This document shows positions 25,283 through 33,854 of a stretch of DNA of 64,000 nucleotides, piece after piece. How positions within the stretch are numbered: the first letter of the stretch is position 1; every line of letters begins with the position of its first letter. Source of the DNA: Suilimivivens aceti. Lineage in GTDB: Bacteria; Bacillota; Clostridia; Lachnospirales; Lachnospiraceae. The stretch covers positions 1 through 64,000 of the forward strand of contig NZ_JAOQKJ010000006.1 in assembly GCF_025567405.1 (NCBI RefSeq). Reading direction: 5' to 3'. Made by a program: the position numbers and the translations under genes. Under the pieces are notes generated by a model. The model did no database searches. It was given only the letters and a program-made list of their open reading frames with translations, and was not told where the DNA came from.

Positions 25283-27088
25283 ATGAATATGAACAAGAAG
25301 TTCCTAAAGCATTATATGGAGACAGAACCGGAAGGGACTGCACAGAAATATATTTTTCTGGTGGATAATCAGGAGATTGCGTTAAATATCATAATTTCCG
25401 GTTATCAGTCCCTTTATTTAGTGCAGGAAGAAGAGGACGGTTATTACAGTATAGATGGATTTGTCGATGAAATGCGTTCGATGCAGTTTCAGGGAAGCTG
25501 TCAAAGCTCCTATCACTATGTGGCAGCCTGTACAGTCAAATGGATGAATGACCGGATACTGGAATTCTGCAAGGATGCCGGACTGGACGGAAAATCCGGG
25601 TGGCAGTTGTTCAAAGAAAAAGAGTATCTTGGAAATTTTGACAATAAGCAGGAGCTTGGTAAAGTTCTTGAGCAGTTTATCCTGCGGTTTGAACGGGAAC
25701 CGAAGAACGATCCGGAATTAAGCCGGTTCCACAAGTTTGATTCCAAAGGGAAAGTCACCGGTGTACGGGATATGGAGATTGTGGATTATATTGTGGAAAA
25801 TGTGAGCTTCTTCGTAAGGGGAGAGATTCCCTATTATTATGAGCATGGTGTTTTTATCGAGGATGCCAGAGGTGTGAAGCTGAAATACCGGATTCAAAAG
25901 CTGATTTACCGGGATCAGGTCAACAGCAGCACCATCCAGAGAGTTTATAATCTCTTGATTACGCAGCCACAGATTTACCGGAATTCGTATGAGCTGAATA
26001 AGCAGCCAGCCCACTGGATCAATTTCAAAAATGCTTATTATGATGTACTGACAGATGAGCTGGTAGAGCATGATCCGAAGTATCTGACTATCAATCAGAT
26101 CCCCTTCCCATATTATCCGGAGGACAGGGAAAAAGTCCTGGGAGGTGGAGAAAATATCAGAAAGTATCTGGATTCTTCCATACCGGATAAGGTGGAACAG
26201 CAGATGTTCTGGGAGTATTTCGGATATTGCATGACAACAGACACCCAGTTCCAGAAATTCCTGATGCTGAAAGGAAATGGAGGTACCGGAAAGTCCGTTG
26301 CAGTTGCACTGATCCAGCACGTGATCGGAAATGAGAATACGTCCAGTATCTCATTGCAGGACTTGAACAAACGGTTTTATGCTACCGGGATGTATGGAAA
26401 GCTGTTAAATGCCTGTGCAGATATCCCATGCAAGGCAATGGATACAACCGATGTGCTGAAAAAGGCAGTTGGTGAAGATACACTTTTGTATGAGAAAAAA
26501 GGAAAAGATGCGGTCTTTTATAAGGCATATGCAAAGCTACTTTTTTCAACCAACGAAATGCCGCAGAATCTGGAAGACAAATCCGATGCTTTCTACCGGA
26601 GACTCCTTGTTTTGGATATGAACCAGATGATTCCAAGAGAGGAAAAAGATATCCGGCTGAAAGAAAAGATCAAGGCAGAAGCGGACTATGCGATTCATAT
26701 GGCAGTGACAGCATTGAAAGATGTTTATGATCGTGGGGAACTTATCGAAAGCGAACACAGCAAAGAATGCGTCTGGGAACTGCGGCGGTTATCAGACAGT
26801 GTATGTGCTTTCCTGGAGGAGAAACTGGTGAAGGAAAAAGGAAAGCGGCTGAAACGCAGCGACGTGTTCCGGATGTACGAGGAATACTGCGAGGACAATG
26901 GCCGTCAGGGACATGCAAAATCAGGATTTTTTAAAAATATGGAGGGCAAAGGGTTTCAGGCAAGGAAATATAACGGCGATTACTGTTATCAGGATATTGC
27001 TGTACGGGAAGAAGATTTCCAGCCTCTGGAAGCAGGGGACAGGACTCCCTTTGAGGAACACTCTGAACAATTAAAATTGAATATATGA
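25283..27088 (+). CDS. P4-type plasmid/phage primase-helicase
   Basis: A 601-residue replication protein. The C-terminal half is a superfamily 3 helicase of the P4/D5 type, with Walker A GNGGTGKSVAVAL (near 26275), acidic Walker B region (NACADIPCKAMDTTDVLKKA) and sensor LLFSTNEMP. A helix-turn-helix-like end (GKRLKRSDVFRMYEEYCEDN) follows. No archetypal N-terminal primase motif is evident by eye. It could replicate the excised circle. The start at 25283 (AGGGGA 5 nt upstream) is preferred to GTG 25280 or ATG 25289. Confidence 0.85.
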   Translation: MNMNKKFLKHYMETEPEGTAQKYIFLVDNQEIALNIIISGYQSLYLVQEEEDGYYSIDGFVDEMRSMQFQGSCQSSYHYVAACTVKWMNDRILEFCKDAGLDGKSGWQLFKEKEYLGNFDNKQELGKVLEQFILRFEREPKNDPELSRFHKFDSKGKVTGVRDMEIVDYIVENVSFFVRGEIPYYYEHGVFIEDARGVKLKYRIQKLIYRDQVNSSTIQRVYNLLITQPQIYRNSYELNKQPAHWINFKNAYYDVLTDELVEHDPKYLTINQIPFPYYPEDREKVLGGGENIRKYLDSSIPDKVEQQMFWEYFGYCMTTDTQFQKFLMLKGNGGTGKSVAVALIQHVIGNENTSSISLQDLNKRFYATGMYGKLLNACADIPCKAMDTTDVLKKAVGEDTLLYEKKGKDAVFYKAYAKLLFSTNEMPQNLEDKSDAFYRRLLVLDMNQMIPREEKDIRLKEKIKAEADYAIHMAVTALKDVYDRGELIESEHSKECVWELRRLSDSVCAFLEEKLVKEKGKRLKRSDVFRMYEEYCEDNGRQGHAKSGFFKNMEGKGFQARKYNGDYCYQDIAVREEDFQPLEAGDRTPFEEHSEQLKLNI

Positions 27089-27107
27089 CAGATGGTTTGG
27101 GGCATTT

Positions 27108-27198
27108 GGGGCAAAAAAGGCAAAAATGAACGAGGTCAGGACAGGGCAAAAAAATAAAAAGGCTGTCAGGAGGTTCAAAAAAATGCCCTTTTTGCCCC
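27108..27198. promoter_or_regulatory. Repeat-rich leader of parMR, candidate centromere
   Basis: The 15-bp arm GGGGCAAAAAAGGCA (27108-27122) is matched by TGCCCTTTTTGCCCC (27184-27198) with one mismatch. A third GGGCAAAAAA copy lies between them (27144-27153). Repeats just upstream of parM-type operons usually form the parC centromere bound by ParR. Location fits; function is inferred. Confidence 0.45.
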
Positions 27199-27247
27199 AG
27201 CTGTGCTTTTATCAATAAAAATAAAGAAGAAAGAATGAGGTATGATT

Positions 27248-28192
27248 ATGAGAATGATGAAAACAAACAAAAACGAGACAATTATGGTGATTGGGATTGA
27301 CCATGGTTATGGCAACATGAAAACTGCAACCAGATGTTTTCCATCCGGTGTAGCCAGATATGAGAAGGAGCCAATCTTTCAGAATAACCTTCTTGTTTAC
27401 CATGGTATGTTTTACCAGATCGGTGAGGAGCATAAGGAGTTCTGTGCGGAGAAAACGCAGGACGAGGATTATTATGTGCTGACACTGGCGGCTATCGCAA
27501 GGGAACTTGATGGGAAAGGAATGGATCAGGCAAAGGTACACATTGCAGCCGGACTTCCGCTTACCTGGGTAGCTACACAGAAAGAAGATTTCCAGAAATA
27601 TCTTCTCAAGAATGAAAGCGTGGATTTTATATTCCGCAATAAAGAGTATCATGTAGAGTTTGCAGGAGCTGATATTTACCCACAGGGATTTGCAGCAGCC
27701 TTTTACCGCTTACAGGATTTCAAAGGTATCAATATGCTGGCAGATATTGGAAACGGAACTATGAACATCATGTATATCAACAATTCTCGCCCGGTGGAGA
27801 AGAAATGCTATACAGAGAAATATGGAACACATCAGTGTGTACTTGCTGTTAGGGAATCTTTGTTGAAAGAACTGGGAACAGTGGTAGATGATCTGGTGAT
27901 CGAGCAGGTGATCCGCACCGGGACGGCAGATATTGGTGAAAAATATCTTTCGGTTATTCGTAAAGCTGCCGGAGATTATACGAAAGAAATCTTCCATAAG
28001 CTGAGAGAACGGGAATACAACCCGGAGCTGATGCGTTTATATGTAGTTGGCGGTGGTGGTTGTATGATCCAGAACTTCGGGGAATATGACAAAGACAGAG
28101 TAACGATTGTACGGGATATCTGTGCAACCGCAAAAGGATATGAAGCTATGACGGTGAGAAAAATTCAGAAAAACGGAGGAATGCTGGTATGA
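27248..28192 (+). CDS. parM: ParM/StbA-like actin-type segregation ATPase
   Basis: A 314-residue actin-fold protein. It has the phosphate-1 motif GIDHGYGNMKT near the start, phosphate-2 LADIGNGTMNI (near 27745) and adenosine motif VVGGGGCM (near 28052). Such proteins polymerise to push plasmid copies apart. The start at 27248 is chosen for its 7-nt distance from GAGG; 27242 and 27254 are alternatives. It overlaps the next gene by 4 nt (ATGA), typical of parMR pairs. Confidence 0.85.
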   Translation: MRMMKTNKNETIMVIGIDHGYGNMKTATRCFPSGVARYEKEPIFQNNLLVYHGMFYQIGEEHKEFCAEKTQDEDYYVLTLAAIARELDGKGMDQAKVHIAAGLPLTWVATQKEDFQKYLLKNESVDFIFRNKEYHVEFAGADIYPQGFAAAFYRLQDFKGINMLADIGNGTMNIMYINNSRPVEKKCYTEKYGTHQCVLAVRESLLKELGTVVDDLVIEQVIRTGTADIGEKYLSVIRKAAGDYTKEIFHKLREREYNPELMRLYVVGGGGCMIQNFGEYDKDRVTIVRDICATAKGYEAMTVRKIQKNGGMLV

Positions 28193-28635
28193 GAAAAGAA
28201 CGGAGAATTATCAACACCAATATTCGGTTGAACCTGTGTGATGAACAGGATAGGAAAGCATGGGAATATCTTCAGACCATGGACAGGCAGAAATATAAAT
28301 CCTATACAAAAGCAGTTGTGGCAGCGTTGAATGATTATTTTGCCAGAGAATATCGAAATAAAGAAGATCCATATCTGGAAACTAGAGAAAAGGAAGACGC
28401 TTTTCTGGAAAGAGTGGAGACAGCTATCCGGAATGGAGTGAAAGAATCTGTTCCGATGGCTATGGCAAAGAATTTATTTGAGATGCTTGCACCATTTGTG
28501 AAAGAATCAGCAGGAGAAAAAGAATTGTCCGATCTGACAGAAGAAAAGGAAAGTGAGCAGCACACGGAAGATATAACGGACTGGGAACAGGAAGCAGATT
28601 TGGATGCGGCATTGGATTTTGCGGATAGTTTTTAA
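28189..28635 (+). CDS. parR: ParR-like DNA-binding adaptor
   Basis: A 148-residue protein coupled to parM by an ATGA overlap. The N-terminus (INTNIRLNLCDEQDRKAWEY) looks like a ribbon-helix-helix DNA-binding segment. The rest is helical, ending in a very acidic tail (DWEQEADLDAALDFADSF), as in ParR proteins, whose C-terminus contacts ParM. Assigned by position and layout rather than strong motif identity. Confidence 0.7.
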   Translation: MRKERRIINTNIRLNLCDEQDRKAWEYLQTMDRQKYKSYTKAVVAALNDYFAREYRNKEDPYLETREKEDAFLERVETAIRNGVKESVPMAMAKNLFEMLAPFVKESAGEKELSDLTEEKESEQHTEDITDWEQEADLDAALDFADSF

Positions 28636-28710
28636 GTAGTTGCAAATGAAATTGGAAAAATTGATGGATGAGGTCTTCGATATCGTCAAAAAGGTAAAAT
28701 AGCAGAAAGA

Positions 28711-28878
28711 ATGGAGCTAAATAACAGGATATCACAGTTCCATAAAAACAAAATAACAGAGAAAGCAGTGGCAGTGATGGCATTTTTCGGAGAGAAAATC
28801 CTGGAGATGTTCATGACTGCCAATTTTTATGCTTTTAAACAGAAAAAAGGTGAATCGAAAGGAAAAGAACAGAAATAA
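28711..28878 (+). CDS. Small hypothetical protein of element B
   Basis: A 55-residue ORF starting MELNNRISQFHKNKITEK, with a hydrophobic centre (AVAVMAFFGEKILEMFMTAN) and a lysine-rich end. Only a weak ribosome site (AGAAAG) is present. It may be the third gene of the par operon. Function unknown. Confidence 0.4.
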   Translation: MELNNRISQFHKNKITEKAVAVMAFFGEKILEMFMTANFYAFKQKKGESKGKEQK

Positions 28879-29387
28879 AAAGAAATCTGGCAGAGAAAGT
28901 GGCAGCCAGGGCGAAAAAGAATGGAGTGCCGGATACGGCACATGATTGTCCGATACTTCGCATCGGAGTGGCGTGTGAAAAGCCTGCTCCGGAAATATGG
29001 AAAACTCTACAAAGGGGAGTATTCCAGCTTTCCTACGCAGCCTTCCCACACACCACAAAACCACCGTCATCAGCCGCTTTTTATTCTGGAAGATGCCGCA
29101 GGGGACATGGCGATCCGATTCTTACAGTGGGCGGCAGATGACAGGCAAGTTTCGCAAAGTGGCAAGCCACTATGCACCGGAGCCAGCCTTGGGGCTGTTC
29201 CTAAACTTGCCAGAGGGCTCTGCCCCTTGGAACCCCGGCACGTCAATGGCGTAAGTAATCCTGCAAAATGTCCACAGGACATTCCTTCGGAAGACTTACT
29301 GATTGACTAGGACGCTGTCCTGCACCTGTATAAGGGAGCGTTGCACTCCCTTATATATCCCCTGCTAATTTACCAGCCGGAAATGTT
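28879..29387 (+). other. Mobilization leader, candidate oriT region
   Basis: A GC-richer stretch between the par and mob genes. It ends in several inverted repeats: TGTCC/GGACA near 29270, AGGAC/GTCCT at 29309-29321, and a perfect 9-bp stem ATAAGGGAG/CTCCCTTAT at 29330-29354. Position just upstream of mobC-relaxase is where MOBP oriT sites lie. An open frame (28921-29310) crosses it but lacks a ribosome site and its composition looks non-coding. The nick site is not identified. Confidence 0.45.
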
Positions 29388-29438
29388 ATGGCTGATTCTA
29401 TTTATGGAAAAAGGAATGAAGAAAGGAGTCGAAAATTT

Positions 29439-29819
29439 ATGCGAAAACGAAATTATACAGTAACAATACGAATGAATAAGGCAGAGTATGACCTGCTTCA
29501 AAGCAAAGTAAAAGAATCCGGGCAAACCCAACAAGCGGTTGTACTCCATGCAATAGCAGATTTAAAAATTGAATCCGCAGAGGAAGTGGAAGAATTGAAA
29601 AAGCTAAACCAGATGCTTGCAGAGACACTAAGCCAGCTCCGTGGTGCGGCTACGAATATCAATCAGATCACACGGAAGCTAAATTCAGACGGTGTTATGC
29701 CAATGGAAGAAGTTTTGTATTACCTGAATCGGAATATCCTCAAATACCGGAAGGAGAGTGAAAAGATATGGCTATTAATAAGACGGTTAATAAGCGGACA
29801 AATTCTCATGGAGCAATGA
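29439..29819 (+). CDS. mobC: MobC-family relaxosome accessory protein
   Basis: A 126-residue protein. The N-terminal ribbon-helix-helix-like part (MRKRNYTVTIRMNKAEYDLL) is followed by the bacterial mobilization motif SQLRGAATNINQITRKLN. MobC proteins open oriT for the relaxase. The ATG at 29439 has AAAGGAG 10 nt upstream; the upstream in-frame ATG at 29388 lacks a comparable site. Its last 52 nt overlap the relaxase start, whose ribosome site lies inside mobC. Confidence 0.88.
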   Translation: MRKRNYTVTIRMNKAEYDLLQSKVKESGQTQQAVVLHAIADLKIESAEEVEELKKLNQMLAETLSQLRGAATNINQITRKLNSDGVMPMEEVLYYLNRNILKYRKESEKIWLLIRRLISGQILMEQ

Positions 29820-31009
29820 AAAACTGTATGGAATATGTACTGCGTCAGGACAAGACCAATGAACAGCTTGCCTATGTGACTGGCCCATACTGCTATGATG
29901 AGATCAACTATGATCTGGTGTACCGCACGTTCCTGGAAGAAAAAAAGCTGTGGAATAAGGATTCCGGCAGAATGTATGCTCACAATATTATCTCCTGGCA
30001 TAAGGATGAACAGATCACACCGGAGCAGGCATTTGAATTTGGAAAAGAATTTGCAGAAAAGTGGTTTCCGGGATTTCAGACCTTAGTGGCAGTCCATAAA
30101 GACAAAGACCATATTCACTGCCATCTGGTGACCAATTCTGTCAGTTATGAAGATGGGAGAAAGCTGCACAGTACAAAAAGAGATCTGGAAAGGATGAAGC
30201 AGCTCACAAACCAGATGTGCCGGGAACGGGGAATGACAGTTGTGGAAAAGGGAAAACATTTTGATGGTAGCCAGATCGAGAAAGGGGAGGTCATTGCGTG
30301 GAGCAAAGATAAATATAATCTGTTCCGTCAACAGGTAAAGGACAGTTTTGTAGCGGACTGTGCAATGGCAGTATTAAAAGCACTGGAAAATTGTATCAGT
30401 AAAGAACAGTTTATAGAAAAAATGAAACAGTTCGGATGGAGGGTGAACTGGACGGAAAAGCGAAAGCATATCACATTCCAAAATCAGGATGGGAAGAAGG
30501 TGCGTGATAGCAATCTGTCCAAAACGTTTCATCTGGATATCAGTAAGGAGGCGTTGGAGCATGAATTTAATGGAAATTACGAAAGGGTACGAGCCGAAGC
30601 AGAACGAACAGCAGGAACAGATGAAGAACTTGTCGGATACTACCGACAAGTGGAAACTGCTTGCGAAGGAGCAGGCGACATCACTGGAGCTGGTAACGAA
30701 AGAGAGGGACGAGTTACAGGTGAGAAATCAGAAGATGAACGAGTTTATCCTGGAATTTCAGAAAAGAACACACAGTCTGAAAATGGAAAAACAGCAGCTA
30801 TTCTTCGAGAATCACGAAATGCAAGAAGAAATGCAGAAGTCGAATGCCGAAATTCAGCAGATGACAGAAGAATTGTCCGAAATGCGGAAACTCAATCAGT
30901 CTTTACAGCAGAGCAACGACGATTTGAGGAACAGAAACGGATTGATGACCAGGAGCGAGCAAGAGCAGCTCGAAGAAGAAATAAAAGACGTTCGGAACCA
31001 GAACTCTAA
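29768..31009 (+). CDS. mobA: MOBP-type relaxase/mobilization nuclease
   Basis: A 413-residue relaxase (VirD2-like). The N-terminal nuclease domain has the metal-binding histidines in VAVHKDKDHIHCHLVTNS and an early Tyr-rich segment (YVTGPYCYDEINYDL) that can supply the nicking tyrosine. The C-terminal third is a low-complexity Arg/Glu tail that shares its DNA with the DUF6040 gene in another frame. RBS GGAGAG. Together with MobC it would nick oriT and lead the strand into a helper's secretion channel. Confidence 0.92.
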   Translation: MAINKTVNKRTNSHGAMKNCMEYVLRQDKTNEQLAYVTGPYCYDEINYDLVYRTFLEEKKLWNKDSGRMYAHNIISWHKDEQITPEQAFEFGKEFAEKWFPGFQTLVAVHKDKDHIHCHLVTNSVSYEDGRKLHSTKRDLERMKQLTNQMCRERGMTVVEKGKHFDGSQIEKGEVIAWSKDKYNLFRQQVKDSFVADCAMAVLKALENCISKEQFIEKMKQFGWRVNWTEKRKHITFQNQDGKKVRDSNLSKTFHLDISKEALEHEFNGNYERVRAEAERTAGTDEELVGYYRQVETACEGAGDITGAGNEREGRVTGEKSEDERVYPGISEKNTQSENGKTAAILRESRNARRNAEVECRNSADDRRIVRNAETQSVFTAEQRRFEEQKRIDDQERARAARRRNKRRSEPEL

Positions 31010-31634
31010 ATTAAAAATACGGGTGAACCAATCATCTGTGGAAGCGGTTGAACAGGCACAGCAGAAGCAGGAAGAAGCAGAAAAACAGGCAAGGCAGGCA
31101 GAGAATCAGGCGGAAAGAGAAAGAAAACAGGCAGATGTGGAGATACAAAGAGCCAGGAGAAAAGCAAAATCAGAAGTTGAGGATATGAGAGAAAGGCAGT
31201 TTTTCTGGGATTGGGGATATCTTTGTGTCATTTTCTTTTCGTTTATTCAGAATGGAGCATTTCAGAGGGATTTATTGCAGCTTATCACGGTGCCAATCAA
31301 TTGGTGCAGGGGATATGTGGCATGGTTTGAACAGCTGGATTATATTGGATATTCTGCAGGAGAGGTGATTTTTGAACGAATATTTTCAAGTGCTGTGATT
31401 ATGGCAGGAATTGTCGGGTGCGTACTTCTTGTATGGGGTGGAATTGAGCAGTATAGAAAGATATGGGATGAGATTTATAAAATGGTTTTGATAGCCAGTA
31501 TTTCCTTTATTGTGGTATTAGGAAACTTGATACGGGAATATTTGCCATTTAATTTGCTGTTTGTGATTTTGGTCATAAATGTAGGGGCTGTTCTGATTAG
31601 AATATATTTGAATAATAAGAATGTTGGTTATTGA
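30561..31634 (+). CDS. DUF6040-like coiled-coil membrane protein
   Basis: A 357-residue protein that begins MNLMEITKGYEPKQNEQQEQ inside the relaxase gene (+1 frame) with AAGGAGG 10 nt upstream. Residues 15-220 are a long Glu/Gln/Lys-rich coiled coil. The C-terminal 135 residues contain about four hydrophobic segments (YLCVIFFSFIQ; AVIMAGIVGCVLLVWGG; MVLIASISFIVVLGN; LLFVILVINVGAVLI). It is a common companion of clostridial relaxases; the function is unknown but a membrane scaffold for mobilization is plausible. The first 449 nt are shared with the relaxase tail. Confidence 0.8.
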   Translation: MNLMEITKGYEPKQNEQQEQMKNLSDTTDKWKLLAKEQATSLELVTKERDELQVRNQKMNEFILEFQKRTHSLKMEKQQLFFENHEMQEEMQKSNAEIQQMTEELSEMRKLNQSLQQSNDDLRNRNGLMTRSEQEQLEEEIKDVRNQNSKLKIRVNQSSVEAVEQAQQKQEEAEKQARQAENQAERERKQADVEIQRARRKAKSEVEDMRERQFFWDWGYLCVIFFSFIQNGAFQRDLLQLITVPINWCRGYVAWFEQLDYIGYSAGEVIFERIFSSAVIMAGIVGCVLLVWGGIEQYRKIWDEIYKMVLIASISFIVVLGNLIREYLPFNLLFVILVINVGAVLIRIYLNNKNVGY

Positions 31635-31693
31635 ACGATAAAGCGAATTTATTTGCTATAATGAATTTCTATATTTTCTTGTCAGTCAGGCCT

Positions 31694-31777
31694 AACGATG
31701 TTACACTGAAAGCGTATAGAAACTCAAACGATGTTACCTATTGTAGGAACTGGAGCTTTACAAGGTAACATTTTTTT
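31694..31777 (+). terminator. Terminator/attenuator-like leader before the AraC gene
   Basis: ATGTTACCT (31731-31739) pairs with AGGTAACAT (31763-31771), followed by seven T. AACGATGTTAC occurs twice (31694-31704 and 31728-31738), so the upstream copy could compete for the same right arm, as in an attenuator. A TATAAT-like element (GCTATAATGAA, near 31657) precedes it. Confidence 0.55.
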
Positions 31778-31821
31778 ATATGAGAAGGTATGATGAAGCT
31801 AATTATTGAAGGAGACAAGCT

Positions 31822-31875
31822 ATGAAAGAGGAGACAAAAGTAAGAACAGCAACGGAAGAAAGTGGACAGGTGTAA
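31822..31875 (+). CDS. Possible 17-residue leader peptide
   Basis: MKEETKVRTATEESGQV, with GAAGGAGA 8 nt upstream, ending 1 nt before the likely AraC start. It could couple translation to AraC. Very short; support is the ribosome site and spacing only. Confidence 0.35.
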   Translation: MKEETKVRTATEESGQV

Positions 31876-31876
31876 A

Positions 31877-32899
31877 ATGAGAATAGTAACAGCAGCGGAC
31901 AATCCATATAAGATTGCTGGAGATATACTTTTGGCATCTTCGGAAGTGAAAGCGGATTTCAGAAGTGTTGATTTATATGGAACTTCTGTCCGAAGAAAAA
32001 AAGAAGATACGATATGTTCAAGATTTCATCTTGAGAATGAAAGTGGTACAGGAGATATCGTAGTATATCAGACATTTCCAGGAATGGAGTTGGTCTATAA
32101 TGATATGCATATGGAATATTGTAATAAGATGCAGAGTCCACGTACTGGATTTATTGAAATTAATTATTGTCGGGAGGGGCGGTGTGAGTGTGCGTTTGGA
32201 GAGCGTAGTTATTGCTATATGGCAGCGGGAAATTTATCCATCTGTACCTTGCATAGGAAATCACATACATCAACATTTCCTACTTCCCATTATCATGGGA
32301 TAACGATAACGATTGATTTGGAAGGAATTACAGATGAGATGGGAAGAATCTTGAAACTTCTTTCTATTAATCTTACTCAAATTTCAGAGTTTGCAGGAAA
32401 ACAGGATTTTTATATGGTTCGTGCAAATGAAACTGTACAACATATATTTTCGGAATTATATACCGTTCAGGAACATATAAAGCCTAGTTATATTAGAATA
32501 AAGCTTCTGGAACTTTTATTGATATTAACAGAAATGGATTTTGACAGGATTAAGAACGACTATGTTTATTTTTCAAAATCGCAAAGGAACTGTACCAGAC
32601 AGATTCATGATTTTATTGTAGAACATATCAAAGAACATTATACAATTGAGGAGTTGGCAGAGCGTTTTGAAATATCACCAACGGCAATGAAACGTTGTTT
32701 TAAGGGAATGTATGGCGCACCTGTTTATGCGTATCTCCGGACTTATCGTTTACAAATTGCTGAAAAATTATTACGGGAGGGGAGTTTATCTGTAGGTGAA
32801 ATTGCAACAGAAATAGGATATACAAATCCAAATAAATTTACTTCGGCATTTCGAGGTGAATATGGAATGACACCGACGGAGTATAAAAAGAATGTCTGA
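31877..32899 (+). CDS. AraC-family transcriptional regulator
   Basis: A 340-residue regulator. The N-terminal half is a sensing domain. The C-terminal AraC/XylS DNA-binding domain has two helix-turn-helix motifs (YTIEELAERFEISPTAMKRCF and LSVGEIATEIGYTNPNKFTSAF) and the family end GMTPTEYKK. An in-frame GTG at 31862 is an alternative start. It heads the lipoprotein-ABC cargo and probably controls it; AraC regulators of this type beside YbtPQ-like ABC pairs often respond to a siderophore or peptide. Confidence 0.88.
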   Translation: MRIVTAADNPYKIAGDILLASSEVKADFRSVDLYGTSVRRKKEDTICSRFHLENESGTGDIVVYQTFPGMELVYNDMHMEYCNKMQSPRTGFIEINYCREGRCECAFGERSYCYMAAGNLSICTLHRKSHTSTFPTSHYHGITITIDLEGITDEMGRILKLLSINLTQISEFAGKQDFYMVRANETVQHIFSELYTVQEHIKPSYIRIKLLELLLILTEMDFDRIKNDYVYFSKSQRNCTRQIHDFIVEHIKEHYTIEELAERFEISPTAMKRCFKGMYGAPVYAYLRTYRLQIAEKLLREGSLSVGEIATEIGYTNPNKFTSAFRGEYGMTPTEYKKNV

Positions 32900-32952
32900 T
32901 TGGATAGAATCCAGTCTGACAGGTCATTGAGTTTTATATTAGTACCAGATAA

Positions 32953-32994
32953 AATATGCATTAGTTAGATAAGACTGACTAATGCATATTTTTT
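32953..32994 (+). terminator. Terminator between AraC and lipoprotein genes
   Basis: AATATGCATTAGT (32953-32965) and ACTAATGCATATT (32978-32990) form a perfect 13-bp stem followed by six T. It ends only 17 nt before the lipoprotein start. Confidence 0.8.
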
Positions 32995-33011
32995 GATTTA
33001 GGAGGATTATA

Positions 33012-33782
33012 ATGAAACAGAGAAAACTATTAACAAGCTTGTTTTTAGCAGCGACTTTGTCTATTTCTTTATTGACAGGTTGTGGAAATACAAGCAGCAG
33101 TACATCTGAAACAAAGCAAACAGAAAGCAGTGTTACAGACGAACAGACTACGAGCGTACAGAAGGAAAGTGGAACTGATGAGAATCAGAAGGCAGCAGAT
33201 CAACTTTTAAGTGATCTGAAAGGTACTTATCAGGAACTGTGGCCGGTTATTCTAGCAGATGAATACGATCAGCTGTGGCTGGATGACAGTGCTTCAATTG
33301 TAGGAGAGGATAATGCTCAGGCGGCTGTTGAAAAGATGTCTTCTATGGTAACTGGAACAGTCACTGGTGAAGAAGCAGTGGAAACTTACAAGGATAGAAA
33401 TATGGCATACGACTGTGAATTTTTACAGAATATAGATCGATTTACGTTTGACGGAACAACAATATCAGGTGTGGATGAAAATGGGAATGATATATTCAGC
33501 CATTCTTATCATTACGTAGGTATGGAAGAAACGCGTGGTCTGTACATTTACGAAAGTGATGATGCTGATTCCGGCGAGTTTACCTATTTCTGTATCGCTC
33601 CGGATACGATGAAAACAACATGGCATATTGAATTCAGATATGGCAGTGATCTGGATGCACTGGAAAAGTATGACGCAGGTGAATATGCTTATTGGCTGGC
33701 AGCAGGAATTTCTGTTGACTATACGCAAGCAGATGTTGAGAATTGTATACAACTATTCTGTAAAGAGAATCTGTCTGAATAG
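33012..33782 (+). CDS. Lipoprotein of unknown function
   Basis: A 256-residue protein with a signal peptide and lipobox (LLTGCGN), a Ser/Thr/Glu-rich linker, then a domain of about 190 residues without a recognised family. TFDGTTISGVDENGNDIFSHS and several YxYE-type strands suggest a beta-rich, calycin-like fold. RBS TAGGAGG. Placed between the AraC regulator and the ABC pair, it may bind the transported ligand; this is inference. Confidence 0.7.
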   Translation: MKQRKLLTSLFLAATLSISLLTGCGNTSSSTSETKQTESSVTDEQTTSVQKESGTDENQKAADQLLSDLKGTYQELWPVILADEYDQLWLDDSASIVGEDNAQAAVEKMSSMVTGTVTGEEAVETYKDRNMAYDCEFLQNIDRFTFDGTTISGVDENGNDIFSHSYHYVGMEETRGLYIYESDDADSGEFTYFCIAPDTMKTTWHIEFRYGSDLDALEKYDAGEYAYWLAAGISVDYTQADVENCIQLFCKENLSE

Positions 33783-33794
33783 TAAATGAATTTG

Positions 33795-33838
33795 AGTCGG
33801 TGGAAATTGGAAAGAGTCTGATACCACCGACTTTTTTT
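33795..33838 (+). terminator. Terminator between lipoprotein and ABC pair
   Basis: AGTCGGTGG (33795-33803) pairs with CCACCGACT (33824-33832), followed by seven T. It ends directly before the AGGAGG ribosome site of the ABC gene. Confidence 0.8.
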
Positions 33839-33854
33839 AGGAGGATATAAGATC

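Noticed and set aside
28921..29310. 129-codon frame in the mobilization leader
   Set aside because: No ribosome site, overlapping frames equally open, and composition like a structured non-coding leader; treated as part of the candidate oriT region.
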